Source: Candidatus Chlorohelix allophototropha | Lineage (GTDB): Bacteria > Chloroflexota > Chloroflexia > Chloroheliales > Chloroheliaceae | Direction of reading: 5' to 3' | NCBI RefSeq assembly: GCF_030389965.1 | Contig: NZ_CP128399.1 | Coordinates: forward strand, 186,001-250,000 | DNA: 64,000 nucleotides | Part shown: positions 25,805 to 35,681 of the stretch, one piece after another | Layout: every line of letters starts with the position of its first letter | Position numbering within the stretch: position 1 is the first letter of the stretch | The notes under the pieces: generated by a model | Database searches by the model: none | The model's input: only the letters and a program-made list of their open reading frames with translations | Told to the model about the DNA's origin: nothing | Made by a program: the position numbers and the translations under genes

Positions 25805-27451
25805 ATGTCTGACGCAGACGCGAAAGCCAAGCTTGAAGCCAGCGCTGGCGGTAATACCACTCAGCAGCCCGCTTCCTCGGCAAACGGCGTGGTTAAAGTA
25901 AAATCTAATCTTGAAAAAGTGGAAGAGTTGCGCCGCTTACGCAAAGAGGCAATGCTAGGCGGTGGTCAAAAAAGAATTGATGCGCAACATGCAAAAGGAA
26001 AGTTAACCGCACGTGAGCGCATTGATCTTCTGTTGGATGAGGGTACTTTTGAAGAGCTAGATGCTTTTGTAACCCACCGTTCCACAGATTTTGGACTGGA
26101 AAACCAGAAATATATGGGTGATGGCGTGGTCACCGGCTATGGAAAAATTGATGGCCGTTTGGTTTTTGTCTTTTCCCAAGATTTCACCGTATTTGGTGGT
26201 TCGCTGTCCGAAACACATGCAGAAAAAATCTGCAAAATAATGGATCTAGCGATGAAAAATGGCGCTCCGGTTATCGGCTTGAACGATAGTGGTGGTGCGC
26301 GTATTCAGGAAGGCGTTGTATCATTAGGCGCTTATGCTGATATTTTCTTACGCAATGTGTTGGCAAGTGGTGTTGTTCCCCAAATTTCCGCAATTCTTGG
26401 GCCTTGTGCTGGTGGCGCGGTTTACAGCCCTGCTATGACCGATTTTATTGCGATGGTGCAGGATACCAGTTACATGTTTGTGACCGGACCAAACGTGGTC
26501 AAGGCGGTTACCCATGAGGAAGTTGATTTCGAGTCGCTTGGTGGCGCTGCTACACACAACTCGGTTAGTGGTGTGGCTCATTTTGCGGCAAAAGATGAAG
26601 TGCAATGCCTTGCGCTTCTGCGTGAATTGATCAGCTTCATGCCAAGTAATAACGTGGAAGACCCACCCTTCGTTCCTACCAATGATCCATCCACTCGCCG
26701 AGACGAGATATTAAATACTATTGTCCCTGACTCGCCGAACAAGCCTTACGATATGCGTGACCTTATCAGACATGTGGTGGACGACGGGAAATTCCTCGAA
26801 GTTCAGGAATTCTACGCCCAGAACATTGTCATAGGATTTGCTCATATGGGCGGGCGCAGCGTTGGAATAGTAGCACAGAATCCGGCAGTATTGGCAGGGG
26901 TACTAGACATCAATTCCGCTGATAAAGGTTCTCGCTTTGTACGATTCTGCGACTGCTTTAATATCCCAATTGTCACCTTAGTAGATGTACCGGGCTTTTT
27001 ACCGGGTGTTGGACAGGAATACGGCGGTATTATACGGCATGGTGCGAAACTGCTTTATGCTTATTGCGAAGCTACCGTTCCAAAGGTAACAGTTATAGTG
27101 CGTAAAGCTTATGGTGGCGCTTACGACGTTATGAGTTCTAAGCACGTGCGTGGCGATATTAACTACGCTTGGCCTAGCGCTGAAATTGCAGTTATGGGCG
27201 TAGATGGTGCGGTTAATATTATTTTCAAAGACCAGATAGAGAAGAGCGAAAACCCCGATAAGACTCGCAAGCAACTCGAAGCCGAATATACCGAGAAGTT
27301 TGCCAGTCCCTATGTTGCGGCAGGGCGCGGTTATATCGATGATATTATCGAGCCAAAAGATACCCGTTTCAAGATTATTACCGCGTTGGAGATGCTCAAA
27401 AACAAACGCGATACTAATCCTCCGAAGAAACACGGTAACATACCGCTCTAG
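25805..27451 (+). CDS. pccB: Acyl-CoA carboxylase carboxyltransferase (beta) subunit, propionyl-CoA type
   Basis: The 548-residue carboxyltransferase moves CO2 from carboxybiotin to an acyl-CoA. Both crotonase-fold halves are complete, with the oxyanion-forming loops [10 protein letters not shown] (161-170), [12 protein letters not shown] (199-210) and YGGAYDVM (436-443). The aspartate at D441 occupies the position that, in characterised actinobacterial enzymes, favours propionyl-CoA over acetyl-CoA; this is inference from family knowledge. A 30-residue Ala/Ser-rich N-terminal extension is unusual. No biotin carboxylase or biotin-carrier gene is adjacent. In Chloroflexota such enzymes serve propionate assimilation and, in some, the 3-hydroxypropionate bicycle. 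Methylmalonyl-CoA decarboxylase alpha is an alternative annotation. Confidence 0.93.
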   Translation: MSDADAKAKLEASAGGNTTQQPASSANGVVKVKSNLEKVEELRRLRKEAMLGGGQKRIDAQHAKGKLTARERIDLLLDEGTFEELDAFVTHRSTDFGLENQKYMGDGVVTGYGKIDGRLVFVFSQDFTVFGGSLSETHAEKICKIMDLAMKNGAPVIGLNDSGGARIQEGVVSLGAYADIFLRNVLASGVVPQISAILGPCAGGAVYSPAMTDFIAMVQDTSYMFVTGPNVVKAVTHEEVDFESLGGAATHNSVSGVAHFAAKDEVQCLALLRELISFMPSNNVEDPPFVPTNDPSTRRDEILNTIVPDSPNKPYDMRDLIRHVVDDGKFLEVQEFYAQNIVIGFAHMGGRSVGIVAQNPAVLAGVLDINSADKGSRFVRFCDCFNIPIVTLVDVPGFLPGVGQEYGGIIRHGAKLLYAYCEATVPKVTVIVRKAYGGAYDVMSSKHVRGDINYAWPSAEIAVMGVDGAVNIIFKDQIEKSENPDKTRKQLEAEYTEKFASPYVAAGRGYIDDIIEPKDTRFKIITALEMLKNKRDTNPPKKHGNIPL

Positions 27452-27477
27452 TTTAGTCGTGCCTTATAAATTTTTTT

Positions 27478-27510
27478 AAACCCCTTGCCAATTATTGGAA
27501 GGGGTTTTTT
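27478..27510 (+). terminator. Intrinsic terminator after pccB
   Basis: AAACCCCTT (27478-27486) pairs with AAGGGGTTT (27499-27507), extended inside by CC/GG, and the stem runs into a stretch of Ts ending at 27510. Confidence 0.9.
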
Positions 27511-27635
27511 ATACTGTAGCCACTACTACTGCGCTCAAGGTTTTTTGATTCTATTCTGACAACAAAAATATAGCACCTCAGTGCTATTGCGCTCACCTTG
27601 CCACTTGATGCCGGTGGCAGAAAGGATTGCGGAAT

Positions 27636-28871
27636 ATGGTTAGCAAACTACCTCAATTACCTGAAAAGGATTTGTGTATCCTTACTGGCGCAACTGGCGC
27701 TTTAGGTCAGGAATTATTATGCCAAATGCTGGAGAGGCAGCCTAATTTTCACATAGTAGTGGTTTCGCGTGCCAATAAAGAAACTACTGCTGAGCGGCGT
27801 ATCACTTCAATTGTGCGTCGCCATTTTACCGGGGAGGATTTGGAAAAGAAATTAAGCCGCTTGAGCGTGCTTGATGGTGATGTTACTTTCCCGCGCTTGG
27901 GCTTGTCCTCAGAAGATTGGTATGATCTGGCTTCTCGTACTAAGCAGGTTTTGCATTGCGCCGCTGGTGTAAGGTTTGATCAGCCTCTTAGCGATGCACG
28001 TCGGATAAATCTGGAAGGTACTTCTCATGTCCTTGATTTGTCACGCGCTGCTAGAAAAGCAGGTAATGAAGGTCGGTTTAACTACATTAGCACTTCTTAT
28101 GTTGCCGGAAAACGTAGCGGCGTGGCATACGAAGATGAGCTTCAACATAAAGCCGGTTTTCATAATACTTATGAGCAGACGAAATATGAAGCCGAGTTGC
28201 TGGTACGGGCGGCAATGAATGACTTGCCCGCTTCCATAATGCGCCCTAGCATTATAGTAGGGGACTCTCGAACCGGCGAAACGATCAATTACAAGGCTTT
28301 CTACTGGCCCTTACGCGCTTATGCCAATAATCAAATGCGGGTGATGCCTGCCAATAAACATTGTCGGGTTGACCTTGTACCGGTGGATTACGTAGCTTCC
28401 GGCGCTGCTTACATGTGCAACTTACCTCAAACGATTGGAAATACTTACCATCTTACTGCCGGGCGGGCTAACCTTGTAACAGTACGGGAAGTTGCTAAAG
28501 CCGCACTTTCTTACTTCAATGTCAAAAAACCTATTGTGGTTGATCCTCGCTTGGTAAATTTGTTGAGTGGACCTGCTGGTAAATTCCTGCTTGATGAGCG
28601 CACTTATAAGACCATAAAATTAGGTTCACCCTATTATCCGTATCTGGGTATGCGGCTCGAATTTGATAATACTAAAACTGCTACGTTGTTGAAAGAAGCT
28701 GGAATCGAAGCTCCAAGTGTGCGCGATTACTTTACCACTTTGTTCCAATATTGTGCGGAAACGGATTGGGGTAAGAAGCCACGTCAAGTACAAGCTGCCA
28801 AGAACAGGTCTGAAAAAGCTTCGGCTGAACTATCCGCTACTACCGATCCTGTGGTTACCATCAAGGCTTGA
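27636..28871 (+). CDS. Extended SDR / acyl-thioester reductase-like protein (NAD_binding_4 type)
   Basis: The 411-residue protein has an NAD(P) fingerprint TGATGALG near residue 18 and the catalytic YxxxK in NTYEQTKYEAELL. The pattern LHCAAGVRFDQPL-ARRINLEGT-VLDLSR followed by ISTSYVAG, and the RPSIIVGDSRTGE block, match the male-sterility/thioester-reductase branch that includes fatty acyl-CoA reductases. It may reduce an acyl-CoA or acyl-ACP to aldehyde or alcohol, for example for wax esters, but the substrate is not certain. The ATG at 27636 is chosen because AAAGGA lies nine bases upstream; the in-frame TTG at 27627 would touch that site. Confidence 0.85.
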   Translation: MVSKLPQLPEKDLCILTGATGALGQELLCQMLERQPNFHIVVVSRANKETTAERRITSIVRRHFTGEDLEKKLSRLSVLDGDVTFPRLGLSSEDWYDLASRTKQVLHCAAGVRFDQPLSDARRINLEGTSHVLDLSRAARKAGNEGRFNYISTSYVAGKRSGVAYEDELQHKAGFHNTYEQTKYEAELLVRAAMNDLPASIMRPSIIVGDSRTGETINYKAFYWPLRAYANNQMRVMPANKHCRVDLVPVDYVASGAAYMCNLPQTIGNTYHLTAGRANLVTVREVAKAALSYFNVKKPIVVDPRLVNLLSGPAGKFLLDERTYKTIKLGSPYYPYLGMRLEFDNTKTATLLKEAGIEAPSVRDYFTTLFQYCAETDWGKKPRQVQAAKNRSEKASAELSATTDPVVTIKA

Positions 28872-28898
28872 TAAGTCTGAATAAGGGTAATAGCTATT

Positions 28899-28924
28899 GG
28901 GGAAGGGTTGCATAAACCCTCCCC
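28899..28924 (+). terminator. Terminator hairpin after the reductase gene
   Basis: GGGG plus AGGGTT (28899-28909, one bulged A) pairs with AACCCT plus CCCC (28915-28924), followed by AGTTTATTTG. Confidence 0.75.
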
Positions 28925-28962
28925 AGTTTATTTGCTTTAAAATTGCTGTAATTGCGGTTGCA

Positions 28963-28993
28963 ATAAAAAAAGAGGGCAAAATAACCCCTCTTT
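28963..28993 (-). terminator. Intrinsic terminator of the small zinc-protein gene
   Basis: AAAGAGGG (28969-28976) pairs with CCCTCTTT (28986-28993). On the minus strand the stem is followed by a run of seven Ts, so it serves the gene at 29016-29201. Confidence 0.85.
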
Positions 28994-29015
28994 CATCATT
29001 TTAAAACTCAGGCGA

Positions 29016-29201
29016 CTAGTATTTAGTGCAGTCGCGATGGTAGAAGTTAGTCTGTCTACTGCCATCCGGCTTGAGCGTCTTTACTACTTGCAGCGTGCGT
29101 TCGGTGGTCATATTCCCGCACTTTTCGCAGTTGTGTCCGGTAGGCAGGTTTACGTTCTGACCGGTAGGCACTGTTTTTGAAAGCTTTACGTCTTTTGCCA
29201 T
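29016..29201 (-). CDS. Small cysteine-rich (probable zinc-binding) protein
   Basis: Sixty-one residues, basic N-terminus. C25-x2-C28 (CEKCG) and a late H55/C58 pair (HRDC) could bind one zinc in a ribbon-like fold, with an intervening hairpin ending FYHRDC. The size and charge recall a ribosome- or RNA-associated zinc protein, but it does not match L28, L33 or L36 motifs as I know them, so I leave it unnamed. The ATG has AGGGAA about 6 bases and AGGAG about 13 bases upstream, and the gene has its own terminator, making it a compact single-gene unit. Confidence 0.82.
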   Translation of the reverse strand: MAKDVKLSKTVPTGQNVNLPTGHNCEKCGNMTTERTLQVVKTLKPDGSRQTNFYHRDCTKY

Positions 29202-29311
29202 TTTAGTTCCCTACTCCTGATTGAGATTAAGCGCAAACAAAGCCCGATAACCACTTTGGCGTTATCGGGGCAAAGAATATTATAGCTCTCCGATTGATTA
29301 ATAGCAAGTAG

Positions 29312-30994
29312 TTATAAACCCGGTTGCCAGACGGGCGGAACCTTGCTTTCAGCAATTATTCGTGGGTTAGAAGGTCTATCTCCAAACAGAGCAGTATAAA
29401 TCTGCCCGGTTTGGGGGTTAAAATCGGCATAGGCTGAAGCATCGAAGGAAAAGCCGGGATTAATAACGTTTCTAAGGCACTGCGATTGCTCTGAAACAGG
29501 ATTAGCCCAGCAAGTTCGAGGCAAGCCTCCTTCTGTCATATAAAAGTAGAAACCAGAACTATCGGAAGTCCAAGCAATTCTGCTTGCGCCGCAATCAGTT
29601 CCCCTACCCAAGTTTCCTGTGAAAATTGTTTTGAATGTGACAGTCGGTTTTAACATCCCTGTTATACCTTGATTTAGATCGTACAAAACTGGGCGAAATC
29701 CTGAACCTGTATATTCCAGTACCACCAATTTATTGCCTTTGGGCGAGATACTGGCAGCGGCACACAGATTATCGAAAATATTAAACGAGCCAATTTCAGA
29801 GCCATCAAGGTTTACTACTCGGTTTTGTCCTACTAGCACCCGCTTTTCATCGTCAAACCATTGTGGTGTCAGACCGGTATAGTCGTTGTTCAAAATCAAA
29901 GTGGTGCGGTTTTTCATGTCCAATATCGCCGGTTGCCCATCGAGTACGCCGTTTCCTGAGTCTCTTATTGGACCAGCTAGAAAGGTCATTTTTGAATCGC
30001 CCGGTGACCATATGGGTGCTACTCCCTCACCTACATAATTATCCGGCGCTGCTTGTGCTATAGGCGGATTGTCAACGCGGAACTGGTAAATGCCGTATTT
30101 GTGGTTATTAGTCTGGTAACCGACTGCTGCAAGCCCTTTCGCGTTGTTAGACCACACAAGCTGTCGCCACTGCACTTTACTTTCGGCGCTTTTCAGGCTC
30201 AATTGCATTTTAGTAGAACCATCGCTGTGCGTCAGGTATATTTCCCCATCCTCTTTTCCGATGTAAGCGATCCAGCCAGCCGCAACTGTTTTATCAGGCG
30301 CACTTACCGGAGCCGCACTAGCAGCAGGAGTTTCCGTTGGGCTGGCAGTTACCGCTATCATCGGTGTATCGGTTGCTTTAAGCGCAATGGCAGGGGTAGC
30401 AGTAGGCCCAGATGGTTTTGGATTGATCAAAGCTATTTCGCTAGTTGGTATAGGTACAACCGGAACATTGAGCGGTGCAACGGATGGAAAAGGTATAAGC
30501 GGTTTATCTAAAACCGGAGAAATATCCGCAGCGGTGGGTGAAGAGGTCGGTTGCGTATTTGCTATAAGGGTAGGAATAGGGGTTACAGTTGGTATAATTT
30601 GCTCGGATGGTTTTTGTGTCTGGTAAATTAACAGGAAAAAGCCGATCAAGGTAACCAGTAATAGTGCCGAATATGCTACTACCTGCCTGAACCCAGTACC
30701 GTATGCTAACCCTAGCCGCGTAGGTTGTGCTACTTTAGAAGGGATTCGGTGCTTTTCCAGATTTTTTAAAAGATTTGTGACAGGTGGTACGGCTACATTA
30801 CCCAGATATTCACCGAGGCGGGCGTTTAAGAAGCGGTAATCGGTGAGTGTATTGCGACAATCCGAACAAGCTAGTATAAATTCTTCAACTTGTTGTTTTT
30901 GTGCCGGGTTTGCTTCGCCATCTTGGTATAACGAAATCAATTGCTCAGCTTCGCGGCGGTGTATCTTGTGAGGAGTCTGGGTTAGCTGACTCAT
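29312..30994 (-). CDS. Anti-sigma-factor-like membrane protein with C-terminal beta-propeller
   Basis: The 560 residues start with a helical cytoplasmic domain that resembles zinc-containing anti-sigma factors: C43-x2-C46 (ACSDC) is present, but the family histidine four residues before the first cysteine is F39, so the usual HxxxCxxC zinc motif is incomplete. A single transmembrane helix follows (about 107-127), then a Pro/Thr/Ser-rich extracytoplasmic linker (about 130-240) and a TolB/WD40-like beta-propeller (GWIAYIGKEDGEIYL, KLVVLEY, IAWTSDSSGFYFY). The ATG overlaps the sigma-factor stop by four bases (ATGA), the classic arrangement of a sigma/anti-sigma pair. It probably senses an extracellular signal and releases the sigma factor. 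Confidence 0.85.
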   Translation of the reverse strand: MSQLTQTPHKIHRREAEQLISLYQDGEANPAQKQQVEEFILACSDCRNTLTDYRFLNARLGEYLGNVAVPPVTNLLKNLEKHRIPSKVAQPTRLGLAYGTGFRQVVAYSALLLVTLIGFFLLIYQTQKPSEQIIPTVTPIPTLIANTQPTSSPTAADISPVLDKPLIPFPSVAPLNVPVVPIPTSEIALINPKPSGPTATPAIALKATDTPMIAVTASPTETPAASAAPVSAPDKTVAAGWIAYIGKEDGEIYLTHSDGSTKMQLSLKSAESKVQWRQLVWSNNAKGLAAVGYQTNNHKYGIYQFRVDNPPIAQAAPDNYVGEGVAPIWSPGDSKMTFLAGPIRDSGNGVLDGQPAILDMKNRTTLILNNDYTGLTPQWFDDEKRVLVGQNRVVNLDGSEIGSFNIFDNLCAAASISPKGNKLVVLEYTGSGFRPVLYDLNQGITGMLKPTVTFKTIFTGNLGRGTDCGASRIAWTSDSSGFYFYMTEGGLPRTCWANPVSEQSQCLRNVINPGFSFDASAYADFNPQTGQIYTALFGDRPSNPRIIAESKVPPVWQPGL

Positions 30995-31644
30995 AGCTGT
31001 TCCTCTGCTTCATTTCCGAACAATTTATTGGATGTACTCTGTAATATCAGGGCTTTACGCAGGCTTTCTTTGGCACGGAAGATTTGTGATTTAACACTAG
31101 ATAAGGAGTCTCCGGTAATTTCACAAATTTCCCGGTAACTGAAGCCATCAACATGTAACAATAAGGCGGTCAGCTTTTGCCGCCCAACCAACTTGATGGC
31201 TCTTTCCAGTTCGTCGGTTAGAACTGAGCGATTCTCAAGACTACCGCCAGGCTCAAGTGCAGGTGTATCTGCTAAGCTATCAAAATCGTTTTCCGGTTGA
31301 TTTACATCAGACTTTTGCCGAAATGAAAAAAACCGGACAACTTTATGCCGTCTGATTTCGCTAAGTGCAATATTGCGAGCAATAGCATATAGCCATGCAG
31401 ACATGTTATCCGTAGGACTTTGTATTGGCAAACCACTATTTTGGTTTATCTCGCGTCGGCGTATCAGATGGCGATATGCACTCAGGAAGGTATCCTGAGT
31501 TAGGTCGCTGGCTAGTTCGGCTTCACCGACAAGCGAGTAAATAAACCGAAATATTCGAGGTTGAAACTGATTAATAATCCCATCAAAGTTAGCAGGATCC
31601 CAATCATTCCCAACCTCACCTTTAAAGATTTCAGTATCCGACAT
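30991..31644 (-). CDS. ECF-type RNA polymerase sigma factor
   Basis: The 217 residues contain a region 2 helix (LASDLTQDTFLSAYRHL, with the IARNIALSEIRRH segment) and a region 4 helix-turn-helix (LLLHVDGFSYREICEITGDSLSSVKSQIFRAKESLRKAL). There is no region 1 or 3, as expected for ECF factors. The ATG at 31644 has AAGG about 10 bases upstream and leaves a normal short N-terminus; a frame extending to 31746 would add 34 atypical residues. It is co-transcribed with its presumed membrane anti-sigma factor. Confidence 0.93.
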   Translation of the reverse strand: MSDTEIFKGEVGNDWDPANFDGIINQFQPRIFRFIYSLVGEAELASDLTQDTFLSAYRHLIRRREINQNSGLPIQSPTDNMSAWLYAIARNIALSEIRRHKVVRFFSFRQKSDVNQPENDFDSLADTPALEPGGSLENRSVLTDELERAIKLVGRQKLTALLLHVDGFSYREICEITGDSLSSVKSQIFRAKESLRKALILQSTSNKLFGNEAEEQL

Positions 31645-31934
31645 TGCGCCAACCTTATGTTCGCCTGCGGTGCAACTATCCGGGTTGGTTCGGTTTAGAA
31701 TTGTAGAAGAGTAGTAAAAGTCCAGCTTTATTTTTGTATCGCGCATTACCTGAGTAACACAACCACTAAATTTGAATAAATATTAGGAAGGTCTGTTAAA
31801 AAATATAATGCACAAATACGGCTAAAAGTTGCACCACAAACATGAATAAAAGAATTAGAATATAAAGGCTATATCTATATTAACACATTACGGAAATACT
31901 TGACAGGGGAAATGAGGAAAACTAAACCGAGGAA

Positions 31935-31949
31935 ACCTCAACTTGAGGT
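31935..31949. repeat. Perfect 15-base palindrome
   Basis: ACCTCAA-C-TTGAGGT lies between the zinc-ribbon gene terminator (31956-31987) and the sigma-factor gene. It could be an operator for the sigma operon, which is read away from it, about 290 bases downstream on the minus strand. Chance occurrence is possible. Confidence 0.3.
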
Positions 31950-31955
31950 AAAGAG

Positions 31956-31987
31956 AGGCGGGTATATAATTTGGATTTAGCCCGCCT
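31956..31987 (-). terminator. Hairpin after the zinc-ribbon gene
   Basis: AGGCGGG (31956-31962) pairs with CCCGCCT (31981-31987) across an 18-base AT-rich loop, just downstream of the stop at 32004 on the minus strand. The following CTCTTTACC is only weakly T-rich. Confidence 0.5.
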
Positions 31988-32003
31988 AATAAATGCTAGT
32001 TGT

Positions 32004-32462
32004 TTAAAGAACCTGTTCAGACTCCTTATTTGATTCTTCGTGTTTTTCGTCCTGATTTTTTTCTGCTGGTGCTAATTCAGACGGCGGTATGGTAGTATTA
32101 GCCCGCATTTCGTTATAACATTTGTAACAGTAAACGGGTCGAGAAAGCCTTGGACGAAATGGAACAGTAGTATCTTTACCACAGGCAGCGCAGTTTATCT
32201 TGGTAGTTTCTTTTACAGTACTGGTAATTACGGCTGGTGTAGTAGACTCTGTCGGCTGCTCCTGAGCTATTTCCGGTTGTGTTGGTACTGGAACTTGGAT
32301 ACTATTTAGCGCTGCTGCTGTTCTTCTATTTGTGCGACATTCATGGCAACGACCGGGCTGGTTTACTAAACCCTTTTGTTGGTAGAAATCTTGTTCACCT
32401 GCGGTAAATAAAAAATTAGTGCCACAATCCTTACAAATCAAGCTTATATCTTCAAATTCCAT
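32004..32462 (-). CDS. Zinc-ribbon domain protein
   Basis: The 152 residues begin with a probable zinc-ribbon of the type CKDCGTNFLFTAGEQDFY...GRCHEC, with C10/C13 and C39/C42 as four cysteine ligands. A Pro/Thr-rich linker follows, then a second CxxC pair (CAACGKDT...YCYKC) forming another ribbon, and an acidic, Glu-rich tail. Such proteins are seen in Chloroflexota and other phyla without a defined role; nucleic-acid binding is a guess. It stands as a single gene with an AT-rich upstream region. Confidence 0.8.
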   Translation of the reverse strand: MEFEDISLICKDCGTNFLFTAGEQDFYQQKGLVNQPGRCHECRTNRRTAAALNSIQVPVPTQPEIAQEQPTESTTPAVITSTVKETTKINCAACGKDTTVPFRPRLSRPVYCYKCYNEMRANTTIPPSELAPAEKNQDEKHEESNKESEQVL

Positions 32463-32907
32463 CTGAAACCCTTCCCCGTTATTTAGTTCAGTTATACCCC
32501 AAAGAACGCTAGTATAACCTCACCACTGTGAGCTTAACCTTTTACCCTATAACTTTAAATTTGGTAGCTTCCCCTAATTTGTAAAAGTATCTGCGAGTTC
32601 TAAGTCTCTCTCCGTAACTTTCAAAAGTATAATTCATATTTATGAAAAACGCAATAGTTTAACAGATTAAAGTCTAATAAAAACCCCTTGAAAAAATATT
32701 TCGCCTAGTGGTAAAGAAGATAAAATTCAGCCACTGTTAAATATTAATTCGAGTTTTTGTATATATATTATTTACACGTTTGAGCTTAGATTTTAAAAAT
32801 AGGCTGTTCCGACTTATTTTTAACCTATTAAAAAAATATGAAGAAGTATATAAATGCTAAATTTTAAAATGCGCCCAACCAGAGTTAGTGGTTGAGCGCT
32901 TCGGATT
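32463..32907. other. AT-rich intergenic region without a gene
   Basis: About 445 bases between the zinc-ribbon start and pyrG. No open frame with a ribosome site is convincing. A small inverted repeat CTCAC/GTGAG (32519-32532) lies about 60 bases upstream of the zinc-ribbon gene. The pyrG terminator occupies the right end. Confidence 0.7.
32871..32899 (-). terminator. Terminator after pyrG
   Basis: An 11-bp stem (32871-32881 with 32889-32899, one G-T pair) around a 7-base loop is followed on the minus strand by ATTTTAAAATTT. It begins eight bases past the pyrG stop. Confidence 0.75.
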
Positions 32908-34716
<1,809 letters not shown>

Positions 34717-34723
34717 TTGCTGC

Positions 34724-35374
34724 TCATTTGTAACTGTTTCGATGGTCTAGAACTATGACCTTCGTGCCTTCCGGCAAATCCGAGGGCTTTACAGTTAATT
34801 TTTCCTGTGGTGAGATATCTTGTATCCCCATTTCCTTACTGAACTTACTGATGTCGTCCAGTTCCGCGTCTAGCCCTTCCACCCGGTAATGCATTGGGAT
34901 TACGATGTGTGGCTCAATTTCACTGATTATTTCAGAAGCTTGATTTACAGTGATAGTTCCTTGATTGCCGACCGGCACCATTAGTATATCAATCCGACTC
35001 ATCAACTCAAGGTGTTCCGCTGTTAGCGGATGTCCAAGCGTGCCGAGGTGACAAATCGACATGCCTTCTAGTTCGAAGACATAAATAGTATTTTTGCCGC
35101 GCAACTTGCCTTTTTCCATATCGGCGTAAGAGCCAATTCCGGTGATGAATACTTCGTTTATTTCATATTCACCCGGACCTAGAATAACTTTAGGTTCGCC
35201 CTTAACCGCTTCAATAAAACCGTAGGAATCCCCGTGACGGCTTATAGTAACAATATCTGCACGTGGTCTTCCAAAATCATATCCAAGCCGTTTACTATAC
35301 GGGTCTGCAACAATTGTAGCTTCACGGCTGCGAAGACGAAAGCAATTGTGACCGAGCCAGGTTATTTCTGCCAT
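34724..35374 (-). CDS. Metallo-beta-lactamase-fold protein, UlaG/UPF0173-like, with altered metal motif
   Basis: The 216 residues start with the ITWLGHNCFRL strand typical of UlaG-like lactamase-fold proteins and continue with VDP-like (VADPYS), a GPGEYEINEVFITGIG region, CHLGTLGHPLT, DILMVPVG and IPMHYRVEG. The usual HxHxDH metal motif after the first strands is replaced by SRHGDSYG (about residues 45-52), so the canonical dinuclear site is not intact although H and D remain. It may bind one metal or have another function. The -10/-35 region was not clear, but an inverted repeat (35413-35434) lies about 40 bases upstream. Confidence 0.82.
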   Translation of the reverse strand: MAEITWLGHNCFRLRSREATIVADPYSKRLGYDFGRPRADIVTISRHGDSYGFIEAVKGEPKVILGPGEYEINEVFITGIGSYADMEKGKLRGKNTIYVFELEGMSICHLGTLGHPLTAEHLELMSRIDILMVPVGNQGTITVNQASEIISEIEPHIVIPMHYRVEGLDAELDDISKFSKEMGIQDISPQEKLTVKPSDLPEGTKVIVLDHRNSYK

Positions 35375-35412
35375 TTTAGATTATGCCACTGCGCCTTTTT
35401 CTAGATTTTTTT

Positions 35413-35434
35413 GCTCGTACAAATATATACGAGC
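35413..35434. repeat. Inverted repeat upstream of the MBL-like gene
   Basis: GCTCGTA and TACGAGC (perfect 7-base arms, 8-base AT-rich gap) lie about 40 bases before the minus-strand ATG. A T-run precedes rather than follows it on the plus strand, so it is not a terminator. An operator or leader hairpin is more likely. Confidence 0.45.
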
Positions 35435-35606
35435 TTAGACAAGCATTAGAATTTATAGCCTAAATGATACCACATTTTTCAATTCCATTAAAGTGACAAG
35501 ATTCTTTTTCCCTAAATCTGGTAAGCTACTAGAATTATCCACAATATATTATGATACTACAATAAATAGGCGAATGTTTCTCGTTTGCGCTAGCGTTTTG
35601 GTTGGC

Positions 35607-35635
35607 TTGCCCGCATCATACCTAACGGTTATAAT
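35607..35635 (+). promoter_or_regulatory. Promoter of the spermidine-synthase-like operon
   Basis: TTGCCC (35607-35612), a 17-base spacer and a perfect TATAAT (35630-35635) place the transcription start about 40 bases before the ATG at 35682. Confidence 0.6.
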
Positions 35636-35681
35636 GACCTGAAGTAGTGTTGGTTTTTTACTCTTGGAGATTTATAAAATA

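Larger units (their letters stand above)
35375..35681. other. Divergent intergenic region
   Basis: About 307 bases between the minus-strand MBL-like gene and the plus-strand spermidine-synthase-like gene. It holds an inverted repeat near the left side and a plus-strand promoter near the right side. No gene or known RNA is visible. Confidence 0.7.

Noticed and set aside
30053-30511. 152-codon open frame on the plus strand opposite the anti-sigma gene
   Set aside because: It mirrors the Pro/Thr-rich linker and part of the propeller. Composition is Arg/Ser-rich and unlike any gene here.
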